From positions 1 to 23,614 of the IMG/VR virus record IMGVR_UViG_3300031599_001121: a stretch of 23,614 bases of DNA. One strand, given 5' to 3'. The translations under genes and the position numbers were made by a program. Of this stretch, positions 8,010 to 15,654 are shown one piece after another. The notes beneath the pieces are model-generated. The model was given only the letters and a program-made list of their open reading frames with translations. It did no database searches and was not told the DNA's origin. How positions within the stretch are numbered: the first letter of the stretch is position 1; every line of letters starts with the position of its first letter. Source of the stretch: a virus.

Positions 8010-8377
8010 AAATATTAGAACACAAGCACTTAATTATTCGGGCAGAAGTTTCAAACCCGCCAACTGACGAAGCATGGTTACATAATTGGCTTAACACATT
8101 AGTTGAAAAAATTGGAATGAAAGTTTGCCGAGGGCCTATTACTGCATATGTAGATATGCCAGGAAACGAAGGATTAACTGGAGTAGTTGTAATAGAAACT
8201 AGTCACATTGCAATACATGTCTGGGACGCTGTAAATCCTGCACTTGTACAACTTGATGTTTATACATGTAGTACACTAGACAAAGATATTATTTTTGCAG
8301 AGTTAGAACAGTGGAACCCTACTAAAGTAGAATATAAATATTTAGACAGAGAATTTGGACTGAAAGAAGTTAAGTAA
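8006..8377 (+). CDS. speD: S-adenosylmethionine decarboxylase proenzyme
   Basis: A 123-residue protein matching the small prokaryotic AdoMet decarboxylases, which self-cleave at a serine to create a pyruvoyl cofactor and convert AdoMet to the aminopropyl donor of spermidine synthesis. In VVIETSHIAIHVWD, S66 is the predicted cleavage and pyruvoyl residue with H67 beside it; H71 and C88 (DVYTCST) match the processing histidine and the catalytic cysteine. The residue before the serine is Thr, where many homologues have Glu or Lys. speD is a known auxiliary gene of T4-like cyanophages. It overlaps the methyltransferase-fold gene by four bases. No clear spermidine synthase is present in the window, so its product would go to the host enzyme or to the neighbouring methyltransferase-fold protein. 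Confidence 0.88.
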   Translation: MKILEHKHLIIRAEVSNPPTDEAWLHNWLNTLVEKIGMKVCRGPITAYVDMPGNEGLTGVVVIETSHIAIHVWDAVNPALVQLDVYTCSTLDKDIIFAELEQWNPTKVEYKYLDREFGLKEVK

Positions 8378-8378
8378 T

Positions 8379-8963
8379 ATGATACTATCAATATTTGGAT
8401 CACCGGTTATTGTATTGCAAAACAATAAAGATTTATTTACAGATGAACTTTATAATATTGCAATAGAAAAACTTATGCTTCCTCAAAATAAAAATGTTAA
8501 TCATCCTTATGCTAGAGGAGGAAAGATTTGTAGTACAGATTTAGATCTTACATCGTTTGATGATTTTGCTAATTTTTTAGATAGATTAAAACAAATAGGT
8601 GAACAATATAGTAACTTATTTTCTAATAAATTTAACCTAAAGTTTAACAACATGTGGATTAACTTAACACACCAAGGATGCGAAACTAAAAATCACTGGG
8701 ATCGATATAGCATGGATGATGAAAAAAGTTTAATATTTCTTTTTTATCCCAAGGCTCCAGTTGGAGGATCGAATCTAGTATTCATACATAATAGCGAATA
8801 CGGAAAATGGCCGTCAGATTATCAAGATATAGACAGTGTCAAACTTGCTATCGAAGAAGGCGATATTGTAATTATGGACAATACTACTCTACATGCTGTA
8901 GATAAACATAGCGTTGCCGCGCCGCGTATGTGTTTTGCTACAGAGTTTGATCTTATATTATGA
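8379..8963 (+). CDS. 2-oxoglutarate/Fe(II)-dependent oxygenase
   Basis: A 194-residue protein with a clear oxygenase triad: NHWD gives H106 and D108, LHAV gives H172, and R183 (APRMCFATEFD) eleven residues later fits the 2-oxoglutarate-binding arginine. The order MWINLTHQG, NHWD, FLFYPKAP, GDIVIMDNTTLHAV, R..FATEFD resembles the prolyl-hydroxylase-like TIGR02466 group often found in marine phages. It starts one base after the speD stop and ends in an ATGA overlap with the SGNH gene. It is the third predicted oxygenase of the operon and does not look like a recent duplicate of the other two. It probably hydroxylates the compound or macromolecule made by the operon; the substrate is unknown. 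Confidence 0.8.
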   Translation: MILSIFGSPVIVLQNNKDLFTDELYNIAIEKLMLPQNKNVNHPYARGGKICSTDLDLTSFDDFANFLDRLKQIGEQYSNLFSNKFNLKFNNMWINLTHQGCETKNHWDRYSMDDEKSLIFLFYPKAPVGGSNLVFIHNSEYGKWPSDYQDIDSVKLAIEEGDIVIMDNTTLHAVDKHSVAAPRMCFATEFDLIL

Positions 8964-9538
8964 GAATAGTAGCATTTGGATGTAGTTATACGTATGGACA
9001 CGGGTTACCTGATTGTCTAGACAATGACGGACATCCTGGCACTAATGATAGTAAATTAGCATTTCCTGCATTAGTAGCAAAAAAGTTAGAATGCGAATAT
9101 GTTAATTTAGGAAAATCTGGTAGTAGTAATAAAGAAATTTGGAATGATATTTTAAATTTTAATTTTAAGGAAGGCGATATTGCCTTAGTTACTTGGACAT
9201 ATTACAGTAGATTTTGTATTATTAAGTCTAACAGAACAAAAAGAATTAATCCCTGGAATGAACAAGATAAACCGTTCTATATGAATTATAGTAATAGAAA
9301 TGATCTGTTGTTGGACTTTTATACTAGGTTAAATCATGTTAATACATATTTACAAAATAAAGATATTAAAAGTCTCAATTACGTTATAGAAAACAACAAA
9401 GAGAAATCTCCAGAATGGAATACTGTAGATATATTAGGATTGTTTGAAAAAATAGACGAAGCAGCAGACAAGTGCCATCCTGGCGAACATTCACATATAG
9501 TCTTTGCCGACGAAATCCATAATCATATTATTAGATAA
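8960..9538 (+). CDS. SGNH/GDSL-type hydrolase-like protein
   Basis: A 192-residue protein with SGNH landmarks: block I FGCSYTYGHG with nucleophile S9, NLGKSGSSN (49-57) at the position of block II, and DKCHPG with D170 and H173 as the Asp-His pair near the C-terminus. Enzymes of this fold are esterases, acetyltransferases or deacylases, and in phages they often modify glycans. The middle (about 85-160) is polar and unassigned. It is the last gene of the plus operon and overlaps its minus-strand neighbour by 48 bases at the 3' ends. Two further SGNH proteins are encoded at 20052 and 20851. A role in acylating or deacylating a glycan is inferred. Confidence 0.75.
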   Translation: MRIVAFGCSYTYGHGLPDCLDNDGHPGTNDSKLAFPALVAKKLECEYVNLGKSGSSNKEIWNDILNFNFKEGDIALVTWTYYSRFCIIKSNRTKRINPWNEQDKPFYMNYSNRNDLLLDFYTRLNHVNTYLQNKDIKSLNYVIENNKEKSPEWNTVDILGLFEKIDEAADKCHPGEHSHIVFADEIHNHIIR

Positions 9539-9745
9539 ACAATTAAAATAGTCATAAAACTCTGCATCCTGTTGCAACCAATATTTAATTGCAAGCTGAC
9601 TATCATTATCTAACTGCTCAACACTATCTTTAAAATACTGCGATTGCGTTAAAATAGCCTGGTCAATATCTTCCCAACTAGTTTGTTGGTTAGCTTGGTC
9701 ATTTAAAGTCTCTACTAACTTCCATGCTGCTTGTAAATTAATCAT
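9491..9745 (-). CDS. Small hypothetical protein
   Basis: An acidic 84-residue protein rich in Gln, Asn and Asp, predicted mostly helical, with no recognised domain, signal peptide or membrane segment. Support for it being a gene is positional: its ATG overlaps the stop of the upstream radical SAM gene as ATGA, as in the rest of this operon. Its 3' end runs 48 bases into the last gene of the opposing plus operon, an unusually long convergent overlap. A small partner protein of the radical SAM enzyme, or a precursor peptide, is conceivable, but no Cys-rich or repetitive core is visible. The coding potential could also be accidental. Confidence 0.55.
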   Translation of the reverse strand: MINLQAAWKLVETLNDQANQQTSWEDIDQAILTQSQYFKDSVEQLDNDSQLAIKYWLQQDAEFYDYFNCLSNNMIMDFVGKDYM

Positions 9746-10599
9746 AATAAATTTACTTTAATTTTTTTATCAGTACCGATAAAGTCGTGTCCTGTATTAT
9801 AGTTACTAGGGCAAAATTTGCACTGCGGTATAGGATTAATTAACTCGTCCACAAACTTTGCAACATCGTCATCGTGCGACATTGGTTGATATGCATGTGC
9901 TAACTCTTTATCCGCAATTGCAACATTAAATTGATCTAAAAAGTCTGGTAGTACACTTACTAATGGACATTTGTATAATTTGCCCTTGTTCATTTGATGA
10001 CAAGTTTTAAATCCACAATTTTTATGTGAAGCATCTGGATCACTATCGTACTTCATAGTTAGCTGATTGTTAACTAAGTCTACAGCACTGGATCTAAATG
10101 TTTGCGTCCAATCAAGTATTACTTCAACTCCGTTGTTATCAATAAATATCCTAGATACCCTACGGACAGGCGCTTCGCCAGTATCAGATACAATTACGTC
10201 GAGGAATGTTTTAATAAAGTCTAAAAAACTATCATATAGTTTTATATCATGGCATGTTATCCAAAGCGTACTATTGTTCCTTGCTAAAATGTTATAAACA
10301 TCATCTGTTATTTTATCAAGGGCCGTTCCGTTAGTAGCAATTTGCAACTGAGACTTCGGCCATAAATTAGATGTACCTTCGAGCCATTTGTAAAAATCAG
10401 GATTAAGTGTAGGTTCTCCGCCGATAAGTTGTATTATGTCAATGTCAATTTGTTTGCTTAATAGTTCGTACTCATCTTTATAGTCGTCCCAACGCTGGTG
10501 TCCTTTGAAAGCATAATTATTAAAACTCTGACAGTGTGTACAACTATAGTTACATACATTTGTAATGTTTAATTCTGAATATTGTAAAGTAGGCTTCAT
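9742..10599 (-). CDS. Radical SAM protein with C-terminal SPASM/twitch-type cysteines
   Basis: A 285-residue enzyme. The core motif CNYSCTHC (C16, C20, C23) and LIGGEPTLNPDF (58-69) mark a radical SAM domain that starts almost at the N-terminus. C-terminal cysteines C195, C200, C211, C260 and C263 (the last two as CKFC) are arranged like a twitch/SPASM auxiliary cluster. The protein is short for a SPASM enzyme (usually 350-450), consistent with the half-length twitch form. Its start overlaps the stop of the methyltransferase gene upstream as ATGA. It lies with two other radical SAM genes on the same transcript. Relatives modify peptides, carbohydrates or lipids by hydrogen abstraction; the substrate here is unknown. 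Confidence 0.85.
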   Translation of the reverse strand: MKPTLQYSELNITNVCNYSCTHCQSFNNYAFKGHQRWDDYKDEYELLSKQIDIDIIQLIGGEPTLNPDFYKWLEGTSNLWPKSQLQIATNGTALDKITDDVYNILARNNSTLWITCHDIKLYDSFLDFIKTFLDVIVSDTGEAPVRRVSRIFIDNNGVEVILDWTQTFRSSAVDLVNNQLTMKYDSDPDASHKNCGFKTCHQMNKGKLYKCPLVSVLPDFLDQFNVAIADKELAHAYQPMSHDDDVAKFVDELINPIPQCKFCPSNYNTGHDFIGTDKKIKVNLL

Positions 10600-11201
10600 T
10601 TCTTTTTTCCAATAATCATATAGCGTGTATACTTAGGAGTTTCAAATTCACCTCGCCATAGCGGTTTAATTTTACTCATACGCATAAAGTCATCCGCGTG
10701 TGTTGCACAACGTATATGTTCGGGCAAGTCAAAATAGTTATTACTCTGTATTACAAATACTGCATCGTCTGGTTGATTACTTAACCACTGTTCGTATTGT
10801 TCTTGCGTAACGTGTTCACAGCTTGTGTTAATAATAATATTTGCAGGAGATGCGTAGTCACACATATCTGCTGTTACTGCGGTAAACCGTCCTTCTATTT
10901 CCTGACGCTTGTTTACGGTACACGCTGTTTCTTCACATGCAGGGTCTATATCTACACTTGTAATGTGCCTAATGGACATATCACTATTAAATAGTAGGTT
11001 TGATAGTACTCCGTTCCAGCCACCAAAAATTACTATATTAGATTTACTATAATGCGCTTTATACACTTTAGTTAATTGTTCAATAAGCCAAACTTTACTG
11101 TTGACTTGTCCTTTCCAAAAGCTTTCTAATGTACGATAGCGATCTTCACTATTACGAATAGCATCCATCCAGAATAACACATCTTGTATTTCAACTTTCA
11201 T
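10596..11201 (-). CDS. SAM-dependent methyltransferase-like protein
   Basis: A 201-residue Rossmann-fold protein: strand NIVIFGGWNGVLSNLL (55-70) is a motif I variant with GGWNG in the glycine loop, ITSVDIDPACEETA (80-93) carries the ribose-binding acidic residues, TADMCDY is a motif II-like strand, and ANIIINTSCEHV is motif IV-like. AAAGG sits about seven bases before the ATG. It is sandwiched between two radical SAM genes with overlaps of 4 and 11 bases. Known pathways pair methyltransferases with radical SAM enzymes in glycan and peptide tailoring. The acceptor is unknown; a small-molecule or sugar O-methyltransferase is the likely type. Confidence 0.72.
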   Translation of the reverse strand: MKVEIQDVLFWMDAIRNSEDRYRTLESFWKGQVNSKVWLIEQLTKVYKAHYSKSNIVIFGGWNGVLSNLLFNSDMSIRHITSVDIDPACEETACTVNKRQEIEGRFTAVTADMCDYASPANIIINTSCEHVTQEQYEQWLSNQPDDAVFVIQSNNYFDLPEHIRCATHADDFMRMSKIKPLWRGEFETPKYTRYMIIGKKK

Positions 11202-12195
11202 ACTTTACCTTTGGTATCTTGCTGTCAGCACTGCTTACACAAGTAGGAGTAATACACTTACGCGGTGCTTTAAATAGCTCAAAGCCGCCGTCTAACGTGC
11301 CTAAGGGTTGATCGTGACAACTGTAGCTGCGCTTAACTTCATTCTCTCGTATGACACATCCTTGGTATCCTGCATTACAACTCCAGCCTTTGAACTTATT
11401 GAATCCAAACGCATTAAATCGTTCAGCTTGGTCTACGTAGTACTTATTTCCTGCTTTGTCTTGTAATTCTACTTGTAACAACGGTATTATTTTTTTGAAT
11501 TCGTCTGGGATTCGTTGGGGGAATCCTGTTTGCAACAAGTCGAGTTGTTCTTCAGTATACCCGGATACCACACGGGAGGCGGTAGGATCGGATTGGGGCT
11601 TGACAGTGACATTAATACCTCTGGCGGCAAATCGCTGTAGGCGCTCGTAAAGCTCTTCAAACATTTCTGGAACCATAACTTGATTAATCGTAATATATAC
11701 ATTATTATTCATTAATTGAAGACACTTATCTCCAAACTCCTGTTCATTTGCAAACTCTGCGTGATAGCTTGCAGTAATACTCCTACGTTGCAGACTGCTT
11801 GTAGTTTCTAACCATTTGCTCCACCACTTGCTTCCCGGGCTTAGATTAGTCGTCATGTGGATACTCTGGTACTCAGGAGCTGTATCACTACAGTAATGGT
11901 CTATAACCTTCCCAAAGTATTTATATGCAGTGGGCTCGCCGCCGCTAAAGCTAAAGTGGAAGTCAGTAAATCCATTTGCACGGGCTTGTAACTTAATATT
12001 ATCAATTGTATCGGTGTATACTGCTAAATCTTGGTGGTCAGGCGTACTACTTCTAGCATAAGGCCAACAATAGCTACAATTGTAATTACAAAATCTAGCA
12101 AGGATCCATGACACAGTAAACAGGTTAGTGTTTAGCAAAGTCTTCTGGCCAAAACTTGTTATGTCGTCAAATGGTATGTTTTGAAAGTTACTCAT
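11191..12195 (-). CDS. Radical SAM protein with C-terminal auxiliary cysteines
   Basis: A 334-residue radical SAM enzyme: CNYNCSYC (C36, C40, C43) binds the catalytic cluster and FSGGEPTAY (83-91) the methionine end of AdoMet. The C-terminal region has C273, C280, C293, C314 and C319, placed like a twitch/SPASM auxiliary cluster. The base composition is clearly richer in G+C than in the genes from 13899 to 17205 (one 60-base line, 11521-11580, is 50% G+C by my count), which may indicate separate acquisition. Its ATG overlaps the stop of the upstream radical SAM gene by four bases. It is not close to the other radical SAM proteins outside the motifs. Substrate unknown. Confidence 0.86.
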   Translation of the reverse strand: MSNFQNIPFDDITSFGQKTLLNTNLFTVSWILARFCNYNCSYCWPYARSSTPDHQDLAVYTDTIDNIKLQARANGFTDFHFSFSGGEPTAYKYFGKVIDHYCSDTAPEYQSIHMTTNLSPGSKWWSKWLETTSSLQRRSITASYHAEFANEQEFGDKCLQLMNNNVYITINQVMVPEMFEELYERLQRFAARGINVTVKPQSDPTASRVVSGYTEEQLDLLQTGFPQRIPDEFKKIIPLLQVELQDKAGNKYYVDQAERFNAFGFNKFKGWSCNAGYQGCVIRENEVKRSYSCHDQPLGTLDGGFELFKAPRKCITPTCVSSADSKIPKVKYES

Positions 12196-13238
12196 GTTCT
12201 ACTATCGTATAACGCTTTAGAGCATACTTTAACACAAGTTAGGCATTTATTCTTTCCTTGCCAAAAGTCTGGCATTTTTTTAAATAAATTTTCGTTAGTG
12301 TTTAAGACATCATCGTGGCAGTTAGGCACGCCTACAGTTTTTAATATAGTCTTTGTGTTGTCTACACTTAAATTTCTAAGATAGTGAATTGGTAATTTTT
12401 CTTCCACTGGTTGTTCAATATATTCACCGCCTATCCAACAGCAGGGAAATATATTACCATAAGGATCTACATAAACACCTTTCTCAGTTACGCATTTAGG
12501 CGCAATTATTGCTGATTCGACTGCTGCGTTACGTACCGACGGGTCTACAAGTGCATTTAAACTATTATTAGGAGTTTTTTTAAACCTTTCTGTTTGTGCA
12601 GGTGCAATAGTGTATTCTACATTACCATTATTATCGTGTACTTCAAACTCTTTCATTTCGTAAAATCGTGTAGTACTTACAAAGTTTACTTCTTGTACAC
12701 CTAATGATAGTAGATAACTTTCTAATTCATCTACTTCGTGTTCGTTGTGTTCAAACACTAAGCTATCAACACGGGCAATGCCTCCTGCATCGCAGAATGC
12801 TCTTAAGTTTTCGATTACCTTATCAAATTTTGTATTCTTACGGTATAATTCGTGTTTGCCTTTAAACCCATCAACAGCAAACGCAACATCAATATTATGC
12901 TGTGCTAGTTTTGCCCACCATGTAGGATTACGCATACCGCCGTTAGTATGTATTCCTAGCCGAACTGTAGGATTACATTCACGTACATAAGAATATATTT
13001 CTAAGCAGTCTTTTGCAAATGCTGGATCGCCATAATTACCACAACTGTAAAAGTTATTCAACTGCGCTAAAAACTGTTTAGGGAACCAATCTTTAAATTG
13101 TGCAATACTTATATCGCCATTACGAATAAACGGTCGAGTGGCTCCGCCGTGACTGTTTCTGGCACACATTGGGCACTGTGCTTGGCATTTATCAGTTAGT
13201 TCAATGTGTACTGTTTTAATGTCACTTACAAGTTGCAT
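12192..13238 (-). CDS. Radical SAM/SPASM protein (GNYGDP variant)
   Basis: A 348-residue enzyme: CQAQCPMC (C18, C22, C25) near the N-terminus is the catalytic cluster motif. The usual GGEP strand is replaced by CGNYGDPAF (66-74), a variant I recall from phage and bacterial radical SAM/SPASM proteins. FAVDG (120-124) is a typical later strand. C249, C266, C267, C332, C335 and C339 (VDPYGNIFPCCW and CLTCVKVC) form a SPASM-like domain, so auxiliary iron-sulfur clusters are expected. ATG 13238 is preferred over an in-frame start at 13262 because AGGAGAGG lies seven bases ahead of it; this leaves a 17-base overlap with the upstream gene. Peptide or sugar modification is typical for the class; the substrate here is unknown. 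Confidence 0.87.
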   Translation of the reverse strand: MQLVSDIKTVHIELTDKCQAQCPMCARNSHGGATRPFIRNGDISIAQFKDWFPKQFLAQLNNFYSCGNYGDPAFAKDCLEIYSYVRECNPTVRLGIHTNGGMRNPTWWAKLAQHNIDVAFAVDGFKGKHELYRKNTKFDKVIENLRAFCDAGGIARVDSLVFEHNEHEVDELESYLLSLGVQEVNFVSTTRFYEMKEFEVHDNNGNVEYTIAPAQTERFKKTPNNSLNALVDPSVRNAAVESAIIAPKCVTEKGVYVDPYGNIFPCCWIGGEYIEQPVEEKLPIHYLRNLSVDNTKTILKTVGVPNCHDDVLNTNENLFKKMPDFWQGKNKCLTCVKVCSKALYDSRT

Positions 13239-13899
13239 CAAACCTCTCCTGTAACCATTCAAAGTTATTTATAAGGCTAATATCGCTAGCCATAATAGAT
13301 AACCCAAACTCCCTGCCAGCAATAGCACCAGCAATAGCGAAACTACCACAGCGTCTCTCACTGCCTTTTGTACACCAAGACATAAGTCTATCTTCGGTTT
13401 CTTCATTATTTTGCCTCGTAATTGTTTTACTACTTAACTTAACACATTCCCTGAATGCACTGCGCCATGTACTAAATGCATCAATGTTAAATGCTGTAAT
13501 GTTTGCAGTTTCTTCTACAGCAATAAATTTTGAACTAATACTTGTAGACATGTCAGTTTTACTTATATCCATATCGATTGTCATCTGACGGGGAAATAAC
13601 TTTACTCCTCCGTAGCCGTACACTAAATCATTAATTGGATTAATACTACGCCATACATGTACATGGTCCAACTGATGGGACGGAACAACATGATTAAAGT
13701 TAAAATCATCTAAGATTATTGCATCGGCGTCTACAATCCAAAACATCTTAGTAAAGCATTTCTTTGCTGCTTTAATATGTGCTTGGTGTATTCCTTTAAC
13801 ACCATGCACCCGTTTGGCCATAGGAAATCTAGCCTTAAGGGCAGCATAATTGGCATCTGCACTAGATTCATCATAACTTATGAATACAATATCATACAT
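13222..13899 (-). CDS. DxD glycosyltransferase-like protein
   Basis: A 225-residue protein starting directly with a beta strand (MYDIVFISYDE). KMFWIVDADAIILDDF (51-66) contains a DxD motif (D57, D59), the metal/nucleotide-sugar site of GT-A glycosyltransferases, placed after a Rossmann-like first half. The conserved-looking HVWRSINPINDLVYGYGG (81-98) follows it. It has no signal peptide or membrane anchor, so it would act in the cytoplasm. I recall very similar proteins in T4-like marine phages and large viruses, usually labelled glycosyltransferase without biochemical proof. It is joined to the sulfotransferase-like gene upstream by a TAATG stop-start overlap and overlaps the radical SAM gene downstream by 17 bases. 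Confidence 0.7.
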   Translation of the reverse strand: MYDIVFISYDESSADANYAALKARFPMAKRVHGVKGIHQAHIKAAKKCFTKMFWIVDADAIILDDFNFNHVVPSHQLDHVHVWRSINPINDLVYGYGGVKLFPRQMTIDMDISKTDMSTSISSKFIAVEETANITAFNIDAFSTWRSAFRECVKLSSKTITRQNNEETEDRLMSWCTKGSERRCGSFAIAGAIAGREFGLSIMASDISLINNFEWLQERFDATCK

Positions 13900-14510
13900 T
13901 AAAACTCATACCCGTATAATTCAATATCTTCTTTAAAATATTTTTCAATAATGTTCCTAGTTGTTGGTGTATAATGCTGTTTATAATCAATTACAAAATC
14001 GTCTACATCTAACGATATGTCAGATTCAAAATAATGTTGCAATAATTTAAAGTCTTCATTTAAATTCTCTACCCGAAGTATATAGTCAGCTTGATTATTA
14101 TCGTAACTAAGCCATGTTGATTGCTGAGTAGTAGGATGCGTCTTAGCATCAATCATCTCACACTGTTCTATACTATTTAAATATGCGTCAAACGAGCTAA
14201 AGTCTATATTTTTAAAATGCTTCGAAACTTCAGCAACTCCTGGATATCCTTCCGGAGGGTCTATTGTCATATTATATGCCCAAAGTGCTCTAGCCCATGG
14301 ATTTGTTACAGCACCAACAACTTTAACTCCAGGATACATTTCATTAACGTCTTTAAGTGTTAATCTGTCTTCCTCAATTTCAAAATCGCGGATGAATCTA
14401 AATATTGCATTAGTATCTTTTTCAGCCCATTTGTATATGTCCCAATATTTTAGTGGAGTACGTATTGGTAATATAACTGTAAAAAAAGAACTATCAGTGT
14501 TATAATTCAT
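13899..14510 (-). CDS. Sulfotransferase-like protein lacking the 5'-phosphosulfate loop
   Basis: A 203-residue protein whose second half matches carbohydrate sulfotransferases: VVGAVTNPWARALWAYN (64-80) resembles the vvRnPwdRlvSay 3'-phosphate-binding motif, YILRVENLNEDF (143-154) the r.E.L..D strand, and the tail with KYFKEDIELYGYEF the y..D...fgY ending. The N-terminal PKtaGTs loop that binds the 5'-phosphosulfate of PAPS in this family is absent; the protein begins with FFTVILPIRTPLKYWD instead. The NPW motif also has Thr where Arg is usual. It could be a divergent active sulfotransferase or a degenerate relative. Its location two to four genes from a DUF2061 protein, in a glycan-like operon, fits sulfation of a sugar. 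Confidence 0.65.
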   Translation of the reverse strand: MNYNTDSSFFTVILPIRTPLKYWDIYKWAEKDTNAIFRFIRDFEIEEDRLTLKDVNEMYPGVKVVGAVTNPWARALWAYNMTIDPPEGYPGVAEVSKHFKNIDFSSFDAYLNSIEQCEMIDAKTHPTTQQSTWLSYDNNQADYILRVENLNEDFKLLQHYFESDISLDVDDFVIDYKQHYTPTTRNIIEKYFKEDIELYGYEF

Positions 14511-15654
14511 GTATTATCTTATCCATCATGGCTTTAGACCTCGAGCTATAATAATTATACATTCTTTCTTTGCAAAAGTCAATGTTTTTTTCAAAACGAT
14601 GTTTGTTTTTAACCCAAAGGTCTTTGGTATAGGCAGTATCAGTTAATAATGTAATGTTGTCTATGATTGCAGCTTCTAATCGTTCAGCAGGGTCGCTTAT
14701 ATTATCGTAACTATGATCGACTACATCATCAAACATATCTAATCCCATTTCTCTCAAGAACTTTACACTGTGTTTGCTACATATTAATATTGGAAAACAT
14801 GCACCGTAAATGCTGTTTAATGTTTTTTCAGTAAGATTAAAGCACTCTTCTGTGAAACTAGTTTCACTTACAATTTCAACAAATGTTTGTTTGTAATATT
14901 CAGCTAAACAGTTTTTAAAATTTTCTGGGTTATTGTTATGCGTCTTGTAGATTTTGAAATCATCATTAATGTTAGTTCCTTGGGTTTGTACTTTTATACT
15001 ACCTTCTTCATAATATTCAGATACGTCCCAGTCAATATTTTTAACTATTTTAGTTATTGATTCTTTAAACATGCAAGATATTAACCCAGTATACTGTATA
15101 TCAAGTTCGTAAAGTAAAGACACTAACATTGCCCTATGATTTCTAGGCTGTCTGTTTAAACTTAAATAACAGTAATTACTATCTAAATTTTTATCTAGTA
15201 TAGGATCTAATGTTTGATATTCTCTTTGATGATTTGTTATATCTCCTCCCCATGGAATTATACTAACATTAGGGTTTTTAATATAAGCGTCAAGTCCTTC
15301 TACTGATGTTAGTAGAATAAATGTTTTATCACTATATTCATTAAATAGATTAATAAGATATTCAGCTATGTCAGGTACAGTGTCGTTGTTAGTAAAGTTA
15401 ATAGAAGTCAAATGATCTTTTAATCCAATAACAACTAAATCTGATTTTATATTGTCAACTAGTTGCTTTCTATAATTAGACGATGTATAACATTCCCATT
15501 TACCACTTTCGTTCAACTCTTTATGTTCGTAATATAGACTGAGAGAAGATGCCCAAATATAAATTTTGTCATGTGGAATCTGTATTTTTGCACTTAAACT
15601 AACAAATGCTCTAAAAGTAAATTGATCTCCTGGAGGGCGTTTTATTACACTCAT
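14500..15654 (-). CDS. Glycosyltransferase-like protein (TEK/DxSYD family)
   Basis: A 384-residue protein with no membrane segment. Three blocks stand out: SLNRQPRNHRAMLVSLL (165-181), IVSETSFTEECFNLTEKT (261-278) and a DHSYD (313-317) after FLREMGLDMFDD. The second block, an ET..f...TEK strand-helix leading to a P-x-I strand, resembles the donor-binding region of GT-B fucosyltransferase/exostosin-like enzymes. The same blocks recur in the gene at 21645, making the two paralogues. The very AT-rich composition matches the genes around it. It overlaps the sulfotransferase-like gene by 11 bases and the PP-loop gene by four. Transfer of a sugar to a glycan is the likely role, but the family lacks a proven activity that I know of. 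Confidence 0.5.
   Translation of the reverse strand: MSVIKRPPGDQFTFRAFVSLSAKIQIPHDKIYIWASSLSLYYEHKELNESGKWECYTSSNYRKQLVDNIKSDLVVIGLKDHLTSINFTNNDTVPDIAEYLINLFNEYSDKTFILLTSVEGLDAYIKNPNVSIIPWGGDITNHQREYQTLDPILDKNLDSNYCYLSLNRQPRNHRAMLVSLLYELDIQYTGLISCMFKESITKIVKNIDWDVSEYYEEGSIKVQTQGTNINDDFKIYKTHNNNPENFKNCLAEYYKQTFVEIVSETSFTEECFNLTEKTLNSIYGACFPILICSKHSVKFLREMGLDMFDDVVDHSYDNISDPAERLEAAIIDNITLLTDTAYTKDLWVKNKHRFEKNIDFCKERMYNYYSSRSKAMMDKIIHEL

Noticed and set aside
2016-9538. DNA hypermodification pathway as the firm function of the plus operon
   Set aside because: Phage base hypermodification uses amino-acid and radical SAM chemistry, but no thymidylate-synthase-like, hydroxymethylase, nucleotide kinase or DNA-binding gene is present. 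Kept only as an alternative.
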